This document shows positions 34,876 to 44,052 of a DNA stretch of 64,000 nucleotides, one piece after another (within the stretch, counting starts at the first letter, position 1; each line of letters starts with the position of its first letter). Under the pieces are notes generated by a model. It was given only the letters and a program-made list of their open reading frames with translations. It did no database searches and had not been told where the DNA came from. Position numbers and translations under genes: made by a program. The DNA is taken from positions 23,770 to 87,769 of the forward strand of contig DHVK01000044.1 in the NCBI GenBank assembly GCA_002412625.1, in the 5' to 3' direction. The stretch comes from Cloacimonetes bacterium UBA5210. Lineage in GTDB: Bacteria; Cloacimonadota; Cloacimonadia; Cloacimonadales; Cloacimonadaceae.

Positions 34876-35347
34876 CTAGGTACTCCTTAATCACTCTGGC
34901 TGGATTCCCAGCAATAAGGCAGTTGTCGGGTGCACTTTTCGTCACTACGCTGCCTGCAGCAACGATCGTAGCCCTTCCGATTGAAACACCAGGTAAAATG
35001 ATGCTGCCACAACCTATTTGCGCATTATCATGAATCACGACGGGTTGCTGAATGAATGGGTAATCGTTGTACCCTTTGCTTTTGCTGTAATCATGTAAAT
35101 CTCTTCGGTGGGTTAGAATTGTGACGTTCGCTGCCAAACCAACGTTATCTCCGATCTTCACCAAGCTAGGAAGAGTAATATCAATACTTACATGCTTACC
35201 AATAAACGTGTTTGATCCAATACGAAAACCAATGATCCTGTATAGCAGTACCCTAGCTTCATTAGGCACAATATGCCTGGCTAGGGATTGTAGTGATTTG
35301 TTTATTAGTGTTCTAATGACCATGAACAAGGACATTCTCATATTCAT
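34862..35347 (-). CDS. Hexapeptide-repeat acyltransferase
   Basis: Protein of 161 residues with a left-handed beta-helix (about 45-150: IGSNTFIGKHVSI, IGDNVGLAANVTILTH, IHDNAQIGCGSIILPGVSIG, ATIVAAGSVVTKSAP) and the terminal AGNPARVIKEY of the maltose/galactoside O-acetyltransferase group. The His in ILTHRRD is a candidate catalytic base. Probably acetylates a sugar hydroxyl of the glycan. The 35.35-35.53 kb gap upstream holds only a small palindrome (CAATACC..GGTATTG). Confidence 0.88.
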   Translation of the reverse strand: MNMRMSLFMVIRTLINKSLQSLARHIVPNEARVLLYRIIGFRIGSNTFIGKHVSIDITLPSLVKIGDNVGLAANVTILTHRRDLHDYSKSKGYNDYPFIQQPVVIHDNAQIGCGSIILPGVSIGRATIVAAGSVVTKSAPDNCLIAGNPARVIKEYLDVQS

Positions 35348-35525
35348 TTATGATTCCCCCAGTTGATTGATTTGTTAATTGCCAACTATATACGAGTTAT
35401 GGCATCCTATGCCATCGGATCCATTGGCCATTTTTGTGTTCGATTTCCAGTGAAGCACTGAGCAATACCCAGAGGTATTGTGGGATCACGTCAGTTGGGT
35501 GGGCATTAGCAAGCTTTAACGATTG

Positions 35526-36869
35526 CTATTTATCTATCTTGGAAACAACATATCTCATTTTCCCAGATTTTGGCAAGGGGATACTCTCCACCCTGTTGAC
35601 GATAACGTCAATTCCTTCTCCGGCAAAGAACTGCATCCTAGCTTTGATTGTTTGCAGATCGTGTTCGGTTGTCGTGGTCTTGGGGATTATGTTCACGACT
35701 AATTGATCAATTTGTGTCTGGACGATCTGAAACTTATCGATAGTATCTGTCCAAGTCTCAAAAGGTATGGACAATCCGTTTAGCTTTCTTCCGTTTGCCA
35801 GCTCGATTAAATCGGTGGTTCTACCGACGATTTTTTTGATCAAAGGCAGAGTTCTACCACATGAGCATATTCCTTCTCCCAATTCTGCCATATCCCCGGG
35901 AGCATAGCGAATCAACGGCATCGCATACTCATGCAGGGCTGTTAAGACTATTTCTCCGGTCTCGCCGGGTTTTGCTTCGATACCATCGGGTCTCACAATC
36001 TGCAAGAAGGAAGTCTCGATGTTTATATGCAAGCCATTATGAACTTCACATTCATTAGCTCCACCCATACCGTCACCACAACCATAGGTATCAAACACTT
36101 TGCAGCAAAACACTTTTTCTAACAGCAGTCTCTGATGCTCCAAAAGCATCTCTGCAGTGGTAAACACGCTTTGCATAGGCAAGGATTTTCCGGAGCTACT
36201 CAAGTATTGCGCAAATGTATAGATAGCACTGGGATATCCCCGCAAAAACCTGATTCTCTGTCTGATGATTTTCTTGCGGTAGGATTCCATGATCTCATCG
36301 GTCATTATCGTGATGGGCAAGACCAGATAGTTGTTTAGGAATCGCCAAAATCTGGATTTAGCTTCAAATTTCCCTTCTGGAAGCAGCGACCCCCCTGCCA
36401 TTACAGCTACTTTATCTTCACCGTATTTGTATCCGCCCCAACTGAAGGTCCTGATTTTTGTTGCCCAGTTCAAACCCCAACTTTGAGTATCGTTGTAGAA
36501 TTTGAAAGCTAATCCGGTTGTTCCGCCTGTAGCACGATCCAGGGGTTGAAAACCAGCATGGTTTTTCGCCAAAAATTCATGGTGTTTGCCATGAACATCT
36601 TGCTTTCTGATTATGGGTAGCTTGTTGAGATCAGTTAAGGAAGTAAACTGTTCCGGGGTCAATCCCTCACTATCAAAATACTGACGATAAAAGGGAACGT
36701 TCTCATAGCTATGCCGGATGATCTCTATCATCCTCTTAGTCTGGTATTCTGTGATCTGTGTTTTAGACCAATACTGGTCATCATTCACCAACCGTAAAAA
36801 ACTATCAAGATCAAAACCATATCTGTAGCCCAAAAGCTTGAAGGCCAATCTACTTCTTGTCATTTGCAT
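35526..36869 (-). CDS. CapK/PaaK-like adenylate-forming enzyme, copy 1
   Basis: Protein of 447 residues of the phenylacetate-CoA ligase/CapK group. TGGTTGLAFKFYND near 112-125 is the phosphate-binding loop, YGCGDGMGGANECEVHNG near 268-285 the A5-like region, RYAPGDMAE near 326 and CSCGRTLPLI near 337-346 the Cys motif. In polysaccharide loci such enzymes are thought to activate a carboxylic acid for transfer to the glycan; the acid here is unknown. It is close in sequence to the 38.0-39.3 kb copy, separated by a glycosyltransferase gene. Confidence 0.85.
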   Translation of the reverse strand: MQMTRSRLAFKLLGYRYGFDLDSFLRLVNDDQYWSKTQITEYQTKRMIEIIRHSYENVPFYRQYFDSEGLTPEQFTSLTDLNKLPIIRKQDVHGKHHEFLAKNHAGFQPLDRATGGTTGLAFKFYNDTQSWGLNWATKIRTFSWGGYKYGEDKVAVMAGGSLLPEGKFEAKSRFWRFLNNYLVLPITIMTDEIMESYRKKIIRQRIRFLRGYPSAIYTFAQYLSSSGKSLPMQSVFTTAEMLLEHQRLLLEKVFCCKVFDTYGCGDGMGGANECEVHNGLHINIETSFLQIVRPDGIEAKPGETGEIVLTALHEYAMPLIRYAPGDMAELGEGICSCGRTLPLIKKIVGRTTDLIELANGRKLNGLSIPFETWTDTIDKFQIVQTQIDQLVVNIIPKTTTTEHDLQTIKARMQFFAGEGIDVIVNRVESIPLPKSGKMRYVVSKIDK

Positions 36870-36893
36870 AATATTGCATGGTATCCATAATTG

Positions 36894-37964
36894 CTAATTC
36901 TTGTTAACTATTCCCCTCAGCGCATCAGTCCATAAATCCTGGGCTACGCTATATGAATGCTCGGCTACCACCAAAGCTCTGGCTCGCTCTTTGATCTGTT
37001 GCATCGTAGGCTCTTGGTGATACAGTTGCTCCATCAGTTCCACCATTCGTTGCTTATCCCGAGGCAAAAAACTAAAGCCGGTTTCACCTTCTATGATCAA
37101 ATCTCCTATGTTTCCCACCAAGGAAGTAAGGCAAACCATCCCGCAGCTCATTGCTTCCATCAGGGCACAGGGAAGCCCTTCACAATCAGAGGCCATAATA
37201 AATATTCTGCTTTTCTGCAGCCACATTCTGATGTCACTTTGAAACCCCATAAAGAATACATTGTTTTCCAGACCATAGTTTTTCACTGTAGTCTCATATC
37301 TTTGCCTACCGGATCCGTATCCAACGATTGCGAAGCGAAAATCAGGCAAAGACTTCTTCAATTGATTCGCTGCTTCAATCATCAGATCAACTCCTTTGTA
37401 ATCTTCCAATCTGCCAGTATAAACAAAATCGTATGCCTTGGCTTGGGCAGATGGTACATAGTAATCTGTATCTATGGTACTGTGCAGAACTCTCACTTTT
37501 CGAATACCGATCGCCTCCCAGAATTCTAAGGAGTTTCTCCCTGGAACATTCAATTGTAAGGCTTTATTGAGTATGTGTCGCAAAAACATGCCTCTGAGAG
37601 GCAGTTTTGCCAAGAGCTGATCATCTGAACCAGTCTGCCCCAGGATATAAGGCCTCCCGGAAAACAGTGATGCAATATATGCAAAATAGAAATGCGGAAT
37701 GTAGTGATAAGCAAGAATCAAATCAGCTTTTGTCTTCCATACTGTCCAAGTTAGAAGTATGGGTGTTATTAAAAAGTTCAATATCGGAAACTTGCAAAGC
37801 TTGGGAAGCACCACATATCTGATTTTGGGAATCTCCGGCCCTGCTTCCTTGCGCAACACAATAACCTGTCCTACGGCATCCAGCCTGACTAACGGATGAA
37901 ACTTGGCTTCAAATGTACCAAATCCCATTTTTGCCGAACAAACGATAGTTAAAGGATTACTCAT
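36894..37964 (-). CDS. GT4 family glycosyltransferase
   Basis: GT-B glycosyltransferase of 356 residues. The C-terminal donor domain has YTGRLEDYKGVDLMIEAA near 181-198 and the ExxE motif in SDCEGLPCALMEAMSCGMV near 271-289. PTILLTWTVW-type N-terminal helices and HYIPHFYFA point to a membrane-associated acceptor such as lipid-linked sugar. It overlaps the neighbouring CapK-like gene by 4 bases. Confidence 0.9.
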   Translation of the reverse strand: MSNPLTIVCSAKMGFGTFEAKFHPLVRLDAVGQVIVLRKEAGPEIPKIRYVVLPKLCKFPILNFLITPILLTWTVWKTKADLILAYHYIPHFYFAYIASLFSGRPYILGQTGSDDQLLAKLPLRGMFLRHILNKALQLNVPGRNSLEFWEAIGIRKVRVLHSTIDTDYYVPSAQAKAYDFVYTGRLEDYKGVDLMIEAANQLKKSLPDFRFAIVGYGSGRQRYETTVKNYGLENNVFFMGFQSDIRMWLQKSRIFIMASDCEGLPCALMEAMSCGMVCLTSLVGNIGDLIIEGETGFSFLPRDKQRMVELMEQLYHQEPTMQQIKERARALVVAEHSYSVAQDLWTDALRGIVNKN

Positions 37965-39310
37965 TTACTGATCTGCTTGTTTATCTTCGAAACTACATAC
38001 CTGAACTTCCCAGATTCTGATAGCGGGATATCATCGACTAAATCAACGGCAAAACGAATCTCAGGACCCAAATGATATGTCATTATCTCGTTTATATGAT
38101 CAATGTCCTGCCTGGTAAATCCTTCTTTAGGTATCACCTTGAGGATCACTTCATCTGGTTTAGTGTGCCAAAGCTGAAACTTCTCTATCTTGTCAGCCCA
38201 TTCGGCAAAAGGAACTGCGATACCATTTAGAGATCTGCCATTAGGAAGATCAATCAAATCTGATGTTCTGCCAACTATGCGCTCCAGTAATGGCAAGGAT
38301 CTACCACATGGACAAGGACCTGAGGCTACTTTTGCAACATCACCCGGGGTGTAGCGAACAAGGGGCATAGCATAATCATGTAAGGATGTAAGGACGATCT
38401 CTCCCTCTTCTCCAGGTAGGCAGTCGCTGCCGTTCGAGGCAATAATCTCCATGATCGATGTTTCGATGTTGATATGATAACCCTTCGCCTGTTCACACTG
38501 ATTCGCCCCCCCCATTCCGTCACCACATCCATAGGCATCGATATGATTTGTCTTGAATGTATCCTTGATCAATTCTCTTTGGAAATCCTGCAGGTATTCA
38601 GCGGAAGTGAATGTCGCCTTTAATGGCAAGGATCCATGTTTATCGGCAATGTACTTTGCGAATGTATATACAGCAGTCGGAAAACCTCTAAGGAATTTGA
38701 TGTTTAGATCAATCATTTCCCGGTAATATTGTTCCATGTTTGTATCAGACAAATGCACGACAGAAAGGTCATGATAATTATGCAGATACTTCCAAAACCG
38801 TCCACTCAACGAGGGCTTAGCCCGGCGCAGCATCGATCCACCCTTTAGGGTAGCGATTTTGTCCTTCCCAAAAGTGTATCCGCCCCAACTAAAGGTTCTT
38901 TCTTTTGTAGCCCAGTTAAGACCCCAGCTTTTTGCGTCGTTCAGATATTTGAACGTAACTCCCGTAGTTCCGCTGGTCACTCTGTGCATTGGGTGATATT
39001 GTTTGGCATTGTCGGCAACGAAATCCTGCCAGCATTGATTGATCTCCTGCTTACCGATGATGGGGAACTGCTTCAAAATTGTGAGATCTTTTACCATAGA
39101 TGCCTTGATCCCCAGCTCATCCATAACCCTACGATAGTACTTAGTGTGTTTATAGGCATGCTCCAGCAAGCTTCGCAACTGCATTACCTGGTATTCCTCA
39201 ATCCGATCTTGTGGCCAGTATTGGTTCTCATTTACAAACCGAATCATCCGGCTCATGTTGAATCCGTGTTTTAAACCCAACAATGCAAAGGCTGTAGTGC
39301 TTCTATTCAT
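37961..39310 (-). CDS. CapK/PaaK-like adenylate-forming enzyme, copy 2
   Basis: Protein of 449 residues, close paralogue of the 35.5-36.9 kb gene: same start pattern (FALLGLKHGFNM versus FKLLGYRYGFDL), TSGTTGVTFKYLND near 112-125, YGCGDGMGGANQCEQAKG near 268-285, RYTPGDVAK and CPCGRSLPLL. The pairing suggests duplication around the glycosyltransferase gene with later change of acid or acceptor specificity. Function is inferred from the family only. Confidence 0.85.
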   Translation of the reverse strand: MNRSTTAFALLGLKHGFNMSRMIRFVNENQYWPQDRIEEYQVMQLRSLLEHAYKHTKYYRRVMDELGIKASMVKDLTILKQFPIIGKQEINQCWQDFVADNAKQYHPMHRVTSGTTGVTFKYLNDAKSWGLNWATKERTFSWGGYTFGKDKIATLKGGSMLRRAKPSLSGRFWKYLHNYHDLSVVHLSDTNMEQYYREMIDLNIKFLRGFPTAVYTFAKYIADKHGSLPLKATFTSAEYLQDFQRELIKDTFKTNHIDAYGCGDGMGGANQCEQAKGYHINIETSIMEIIASNGSDCLPGEEGEIVLTSLHDYAMPLVRYTPGDVAKVASGPCPCGRSLPLLERIVGRTSDLIDLPNGRSLNGIAVPFAEWADKIEKFQLWHTKPDEVILKVIPKEGFTRQDIDHINEIMTYHLGPEIRFAVDLVDDIPLSESGKFRYVVSKINKQISK

Positions 39311-39345
39311 GATATCTCCCCAAAAGTAAGTAGCTTCATGTGTAC

Positions 39346-40674
39346 TTATAGTAGTTTGTTAATCACCGGTCTGTATTTACCTGATTTTGAGTTTTCAATG
39401 TCTTGTTCCAAGATAAAGCTAACTTTCATTTCACCCATTCTTTCACTTATCTTTTGTGTAAGCAGTTTCTTATCATCTTCCGACAGTGGGTCAGAAACAG
39501 TCCTAAACAACAAAGATTCCCGAGAATCCTGGACAACCTGAAACTTAACAAAATTCCTGTTAACGGCGATATTTGTGTCAAACAATAAATGCAAGAAGAA
39601 TCCCCAGTGTAACCTCTGCCCATCTCTGACAATAAGATAATCGCAAGTGCGACCCAGGATGCTTTTAAGCACCTTGCTCTTTCTACCGCAACTACACTCC
39701 AGATCGGATACTTCAGCTTCATCGGCATTCCAATAACGAATGAAGGGCATGGAGAAATTATCCAGATCTGTAATGATTAAATTTCTTTCGCTATTTACTT
39801 CCACCAGAACTCTCTCTTCTGTAACATGAAGGCCATTGTGAACTGGGCATTCGTACGCAATTGCCCCAATCTCTCCACAACCATATTGATCAAAAGTGTC
39901 GGCACCAAACACTTCTTTAAAGAGGCTCCGTTGCTGAGGCATCAACGGCTCTGAGGTGGTGAGAATTGCTTTCACTCGAAATGTCCACCCCTTCTCTTTC
40001 AATTTCAATGCTAGGCCATATAGAGCTTGGGGATAACTTCGGATCAACTGAACATTTTGTTTAGAAAGCGTTTTTGCGATTTTCTCAATAACTGTATCAC
40101 GTGGATCATACGCGTCAAATCCAATATTGTTTTGCGCATAATTCGCGATGAGTTTCTTAACACTATCTACATAACTATGATTAATTACGTGCCCTCCCCA
40201 ATAGGATAGCACCTTGCCTCCAGGACTAATACCCATCCAATCATAGAATCTACGATAGCTTCCCCATACAGAACTTCTGGTATTTGCATCATTTCTCTTA
40301 AATAGAATGCTACCAGTTGTTCCACTGGTCTGACTAGTTTTCATGCCGCGTATGTTATTGGAATTTATAGGGGTAAATAGGTCATAATTATCTTTAATGA
40401 TTTCTTTGCTTAGAATAGGAAACTGTTTAACATAAGCTATGTCCCTTACATTATTGGGGTCTATACCGCCATCCTTCATGATCTTAGTGTAATAAGGCAC
40501 ATTGCAATAGCAGTGCTTTATCAGCAGTTTTAACTTATTTAACTGATAATTTTCGATCTCGTCGCGGGAAAACCATTGAGTCTTATTGTACTCCTTGTAG
40601 TACCCGCGAATATTCCTTCCTGTAAGCAAGTCTGTAATAATCATAGCATCCATGTCTATTCTCCCTATTGCCAA
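39346..40674 (-). CDS. CapK/PaaK-like adenylate-forming enzyme, copy 3 (divergent)
   Basis: Protein of 442 residues of the same family but a different branch: TSGTTGSILFKRND near 115-128, DQYGCGEIGAIAYECPVHNG near 261-280 (closer to classical CapK), RYWNADEAEV and CSCGRKSKVL near 336-345. It ends NSKSGKYRPVINKLL like other capsule CapK proteins. Three such genes in 5 kb is unusual. The codon use is A/T-rich like its neighbours. Confidence 0.85.
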   Translation of the reverse strand: MAIGRIDMDAMIITDLLTGRNIRGYYKEYNKTQWFSRDEIENYQLNKLKLLIKHCYCNVPYYTKIMKDGGIDPNNVRDIAYVKQFPILSKEIIKDNYDLFTPINSNNIRGMKTSQTSGTTGSILFKRNDANTRSSVWGSYRRFYDWMGISPGGKVLSYWGGHVINHSYVDSVKKLIANYAQNNIGFDAYDPRDTVIEKIAKTLSKQNVQLIRSYPQALYGLALKLKEKGWTFRVKAILTTSEPLMPQQRSLFKEVFGADTFDQYGCGEIGAIAYECPVHNGLHVTEERVLVEVNSERNLIITDLDNFSMPFIRYWNADEAEVSDLECSCGRKSKVLKSILGRTCDYLIVRDGQRLHWGFFLHLLFDTNIAVNRNFVKFQVVQDSRESLLFRTVSDPLSEDDKKLLTQKISERMGEMKVSFILEQDIENSKSGKYRPVINKLL

Positions 40675-40707
40675 ATTGATTCGTGTAACATGTCAATACT
40701 CATGTAG

Positions 40708-41622
40708 CTACTTCGGCTTATTAGCTGTATAAAATGCAGTATTACTAAGAATGTGATGAGAATGCATCATCCTTAATGAGAAGTCAAGTATTTTACGAAC
40801 AGCAAAAAAAAGTCTCTTACGAATTGCCCAGATTTTTACCTTTTCCATATAATATGCCCTGTAGGGCACTACGTTTTCAAAACCGGCAAAGCTTAGCAAT
40901 TCGAACATCTGCCCTACAGTATACTCCGTAATATGGTGGGGGCTAATGCTGATTTGCTTTCCCCTGATTACTTTCAGAAGCATGGATAAACGATATCTAC
41001 TTGGAGTAGATACAATCAACAAACCACCTGGCCTCAGGACTCTTCTAGCTTCTCTTGCAAGCATAACTGGATTGAACACGTGCTCCCAGATATTGTTCAT
41101 AACGATGATATCTATGGTGTCTCTGCGAAAAGGCAGTAAATATGCATCCGCAACAAGATAGCTTAAGTTCCCACTGCTCAAATGCGCCTGAGCATGCTTT
41201 ATTGCATTTATACTTGTATCAACTCCGAAAACATTAACACCGGGAAACGACTCTGCAATCCGTTTCGTAATATGCCCTTGGCCGCAACCCACGTCCAAAA
41301 TACATGTATCTTCGGACATGTTTGCTTCAAGACCGCAGCTTATCAAAGATAATGTTTTACTAATTCTTGCATGCTGAAAGGCACTATCAACGTCAAACCC
41401 AAAGGGATCACCATTCGCATATTCATCTAAACCAGCGGTTTGAGCCGGAGTCAAGAATATGAGATAACCATCAGGATGACGCGTATAACCACCGGCAACT
41501 TTTTGGTTAATCCAATCCTCATACAAGCATAAAGTCTGATTAAATCTTTCAGTATTGCCAGATGCGACATCAATCATGGTATGGTCTCCTGTCTGATGTG
41601 GTTGCTCTGTGGCTAAATTCAC
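40708..41622 (-). CDS. SAM-dependent class I methyltransferase
   Basis: Protein of 304 residues. CILDVGCGQGHITKRIAE near 106-123 is motif I; VFGVDTSINA near 130 the acidic motif; DIIVMNNIWEHVFNP near 176-190 and LRPGGLLIVSTPSRY near 201-215 are motifs of Methyltransf_11-type enzymes. The N-terminal 95 residues are extra. In the locus it probably methylates a sugar or acyl substituent. Overlaps the ATP-grasp gene by 4 bases. Confidence 0.88.
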   Translation of the reverse strand: MNLATEQPHQTGDHTMIDVASGNTERFNQTLCLYEDWINQKVAGGYTRHPDGYLIFLTPAQTAGLDEYANGDPFGFDVDSAFQHARISKTLSLISCGLEANMSEDTCILDVGCGQGHITKRIAESFPGVNVFGVDTSINAIKHAQAHLSSGNLSYLVADAYLLPFRRDTIDIIVMNNIWEHVFNPVMLAREARRVLRPGGLLIVSTPSRYRLSMLLKVIRGKQISISPHHITEYTVGQMFELLSFAGFENVVPYRAYYMEKVKIWAIRKRLFFAVRKILDFSLRMMHSHHILSNTAFYTANKPK

Positions 41623-42749
41623 CTAGTTGATACAGGGAACACCGTCAACAAGTATCCCTTATTATTTGCACAGTAATCAATGACTTCATTGGTATATTTT
41701 CCAAACGCAGGTCCCGTTATCAGCTGTATCACCGGACTAACGGAGTAATTGATCTCCATGATCCTAACATTGTCCGTCTCGTCAATATAAAAATCGTATG
41801 ATATTTGCCTGTGGTACAATTGTGTTTTACTGATATCGATGGCAATGTTGTGAATCTTTTCAAGAAGAGGAACCTTCATTCCGCCTAACGGAAAAGCAAC
41901 TTTCTCGAACTGTTCGTTAAAACCATGATCGCAGAAGCTACCATTAGCCTGGATTCCGATAATCAAGCCCCCAGAGTGCCAGTTATCGACTCTGGACCCT
42001 TGTGAGCCAACTCTTAGTAGTGATTGCGTGACAGAAACTTTTTCATCTGTAACAGATCTATAGGTGACTATTCGAAACGTATTGATAGATGAAGAATTCA
42101 ACTCATCAAAGAAGCTACTTTGCTTGGCAACTGATTGAGCAACTATGTCTTTCCTTCCACTCATCCAAGTGATGATATCTATCCCTTCGCTATTTATGAA
42201 AGCCCCACTATCCTGATTCCTAGTAAAGAAACAAACTCCTTTTCCACCGGCACTATCCACAGAATCCTTAACAACAATTGATTCTTCATTTATTTCATTC
42301 AGAAGCTTGCTAATATTGGATGTATAATCATAATCGGGTGTGTAAAAAACACCACAAATCTTCCTAAACAGCACCTCGGGAAACAAAGACTTGAAATCCC
42401 TCAATCGATTTTCATAGGAGTTCTTGTCATCATGGTTAATTGAGTATCTGGTGTTTAGCAAGATGTGTTTCATGGGAAAATCGTATAAGTGGTCTGGCAC
42501 ATAGTTTGTGTCAACGATACCATTATTGCTTGAGTACAACTTGAAAAAGTCAAGGCTAAATCGACTTGCGATCGGACTCCATTTTTCCCGATACTCATCT
42601 ACTAGTTTTTGGGGAAACATTGAGTGATCTATGGGGATCGTCTTTTTCATTCGATCAACTAACAATTGATAACCTTGCTTCTGCTGATGATACTTTCTGG
42701 CATAAATCAACCTATCGAAGCTGCTTTTCAGCAAATTCTTATTCATCAT
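41619..42749 (-). CDS. Sugar-transfer-associated ATP-grasp protein
   Basis: Protein of 376 residues. IVVKDSVDSAGGKGVCFF near 158-175 gives the ATP-grasp Lys and Gly-rich loop; INTFRIVTYR near 218-227 and YDFYIDETDNVRIMEINYSVSP near 327-348 give the Mg-binding Asp/Glu-x-Asn. This fits the sugar-transfer-associated ATP-grasp family found in capsule loci, which may join a carboxylate to an amine. Combined with three CapK-like activators nearby it suggests amide-linked acyl or amino-acid groups on the glycan; this is inference. Confidence 0.78.
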   Translation of the reverse strand: MMNKNLLKSSFDRLIYARKYHQQKQGYQLLVDRMKKTIPIDHSMFPQKLVDEYREKWSPIASRFSLDFFKLYSSNNGIVDTNYVPDHLYDFPMKHILLNTRYSINHDDKNSYENRLRDFKSLFPEVLFRKICGVFYTPDYDYTSNISKLLNEINEESIVVKDSVDSAGGKGVCFFTRNQDSGAFINSEGIDIITWMSGRKDIVAQSVAKQSSFFDELNSSSINTFRIVTYRSVTDEKVSVTQSLLRVGSQGSRVDNWHSGGLIIGIQANGSFCDHGFNEQFEKVAFPLGGMKVPLLEKIHNIAIDISKTQLYHRQISYDFYIDETDNVRIMEINYSVSPVIQLITGPAFGKYTNEVIDYCANNKGYLLTVFPVSTR

Positions 42750-42782
42750 ACTACCTTCATGCTTACAATATTGATGCTAAGC

Positions 42783-43973
42783 TCACAGTTTCTGTTTTAG
42801 CCACTTTACATGAGCAGTCGCGATCTTCTTAGCCTCGATCTCAGGGTTAAAATGTATCTGGCAAGCAAGCTTCCCATTCATTCCAATTACTTCATCAGCA
42901 TTGCGCTGGTTAAACAGGTAACAAATTGCTTGAGCAACCGACTCAGCATCGATGTTATTCACAATATAAACATCTCTTAAATGAGTCAAGAACAATGGAA
43001 TATCGCTAACTGGTGTTACAATAACAGGCCTCCCCGACGCCAAATACTCCACTAACTTTGTGGGAAATCCATATTCCGTTTGTTGATTAGGTATCCTAAT
43101 AATCACGAGTATGCTCGACGAGGCCAAGAAATCTGGAATCTTGTCATTAGGCAAATCCGGGATCATCTCCACCGAATCTGTTAGTTTGAGGGTTTTTACC
43201 AGTTCCATAAATTGACTGAAGTTAGTATCGGTGGAAAAATAGCATATCCGCAGCTTAATATTCGGCAAACTCCTTTTGGCAATTGCCAAAGCTTCAACCA
43301 GGACATCCAAACTATCCTTGCGGTAGGATAAACTGCCCGCATAACCAATGGTATGCTCTAATGGTGTGATTTTGGAATCCCCGAATCGATCAAAATCCAC
43401 GGCATTGTTCAGTATTGTTATATCTCGCTTGATACCGTACTCATCGCATAACAGTTTTTTGATGTTATGTGTCATTACGAATATCTTATCATATAGTTTC
43501 AGTGACAACCAAACGTTCAGCTTTCGTAACTGCATTCTGCTTGATGATAGGTTTTCTCGGGTTATCAGGGGATTCTCATTTAGCTCTGTAAACAAGAATG
43601 AACCACTAATTCTAGCAACTAGCCAAACAAAAAAGGAAAATTTTAGATCGTATTGGTTTGTTGTTAGCAAAACTTGGTCGTGATTTTTTGCGTCTTTAAA
43701 GACGAAAACCAGCCCATTCACAAAACCCGATAACAGATGTCCAAGCTTCTGTAGGTTGCCCCCCCCCCAAGCCTTGTTTGGAGCTGTACAATTGTACGTT
43801 ATGCCTTGGTAGTTTCGAATCTCGCAAGAACCTGATCCATTGTTTATCGTGCTAATGACATGTACACCATACCCATTAGCAAGTAAGCCCTTTGCAAGTG
43901 CTAGTTTGCGCATTGTCCCCGCGCTTCCAATGGGAAACGACGCGGGAGACATGAAATATACTATTTTTTTCAT
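42783..43973 (-). CDS. GT4 family glycosyltransferase
   Basis: GT-B glycosyltransferase of 396 residues. The N-terminal part has ASFPIGSAGTMRKLALAKGL near 11-30. The donor half has IGYAGSLSYRKDSLDVLVEAL near 204-224 and EYGFPTKLVEYLASGRPVIV near 309-328, where the conserved Glu pair reads E..L.EYLA. A run of nine C on the + strand at 43761-43769 is in the gene and could be a site of slippage. Donor sugar unknown. Confidence 0.9.
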   Translation of the reverse strand: MKKIVYFMSPASFPIGSAGTMRKLALAKGLLANGYGVHVISTINNGSGSCEIRNYQGITYNCTAPNKAWGGGNLQKLGHLLSGFVNGLVFVFKDAKNHDQVLLTTNQYDLKFSFFVWLVARISGSFLFTELNENPLITRENLSSSRMQLRKLNVWLSLKLYDKIFVMTHNIKKLLCDEYGIKRDITILNNAVDFDRFGDSKITPLEHTIGYAGSLSYRKDSLDVLVEALAIAKRSLPNIKLRICYFSTDTNFSQFMELVKTLKLTDSVEMIPDLPNDKIPDFLASSSILVIIRIPNQQTEYGFPTKLVEYLASGRPVIVTPVSDIPLFLTHLRDVYIVNNIDAESVAQAICYLFNQRNADEVIGMNGKLACQIHFNPEIEAKKIATAHVKWLKQKL

Positions 43974-44052
43974 AGTCGTAGTTAATCCTATATATCAGTC
44001 ATGGCTCACTAAATAAGTTGCCGTGAACTATACGAAATTATCTCCCAAGAAA

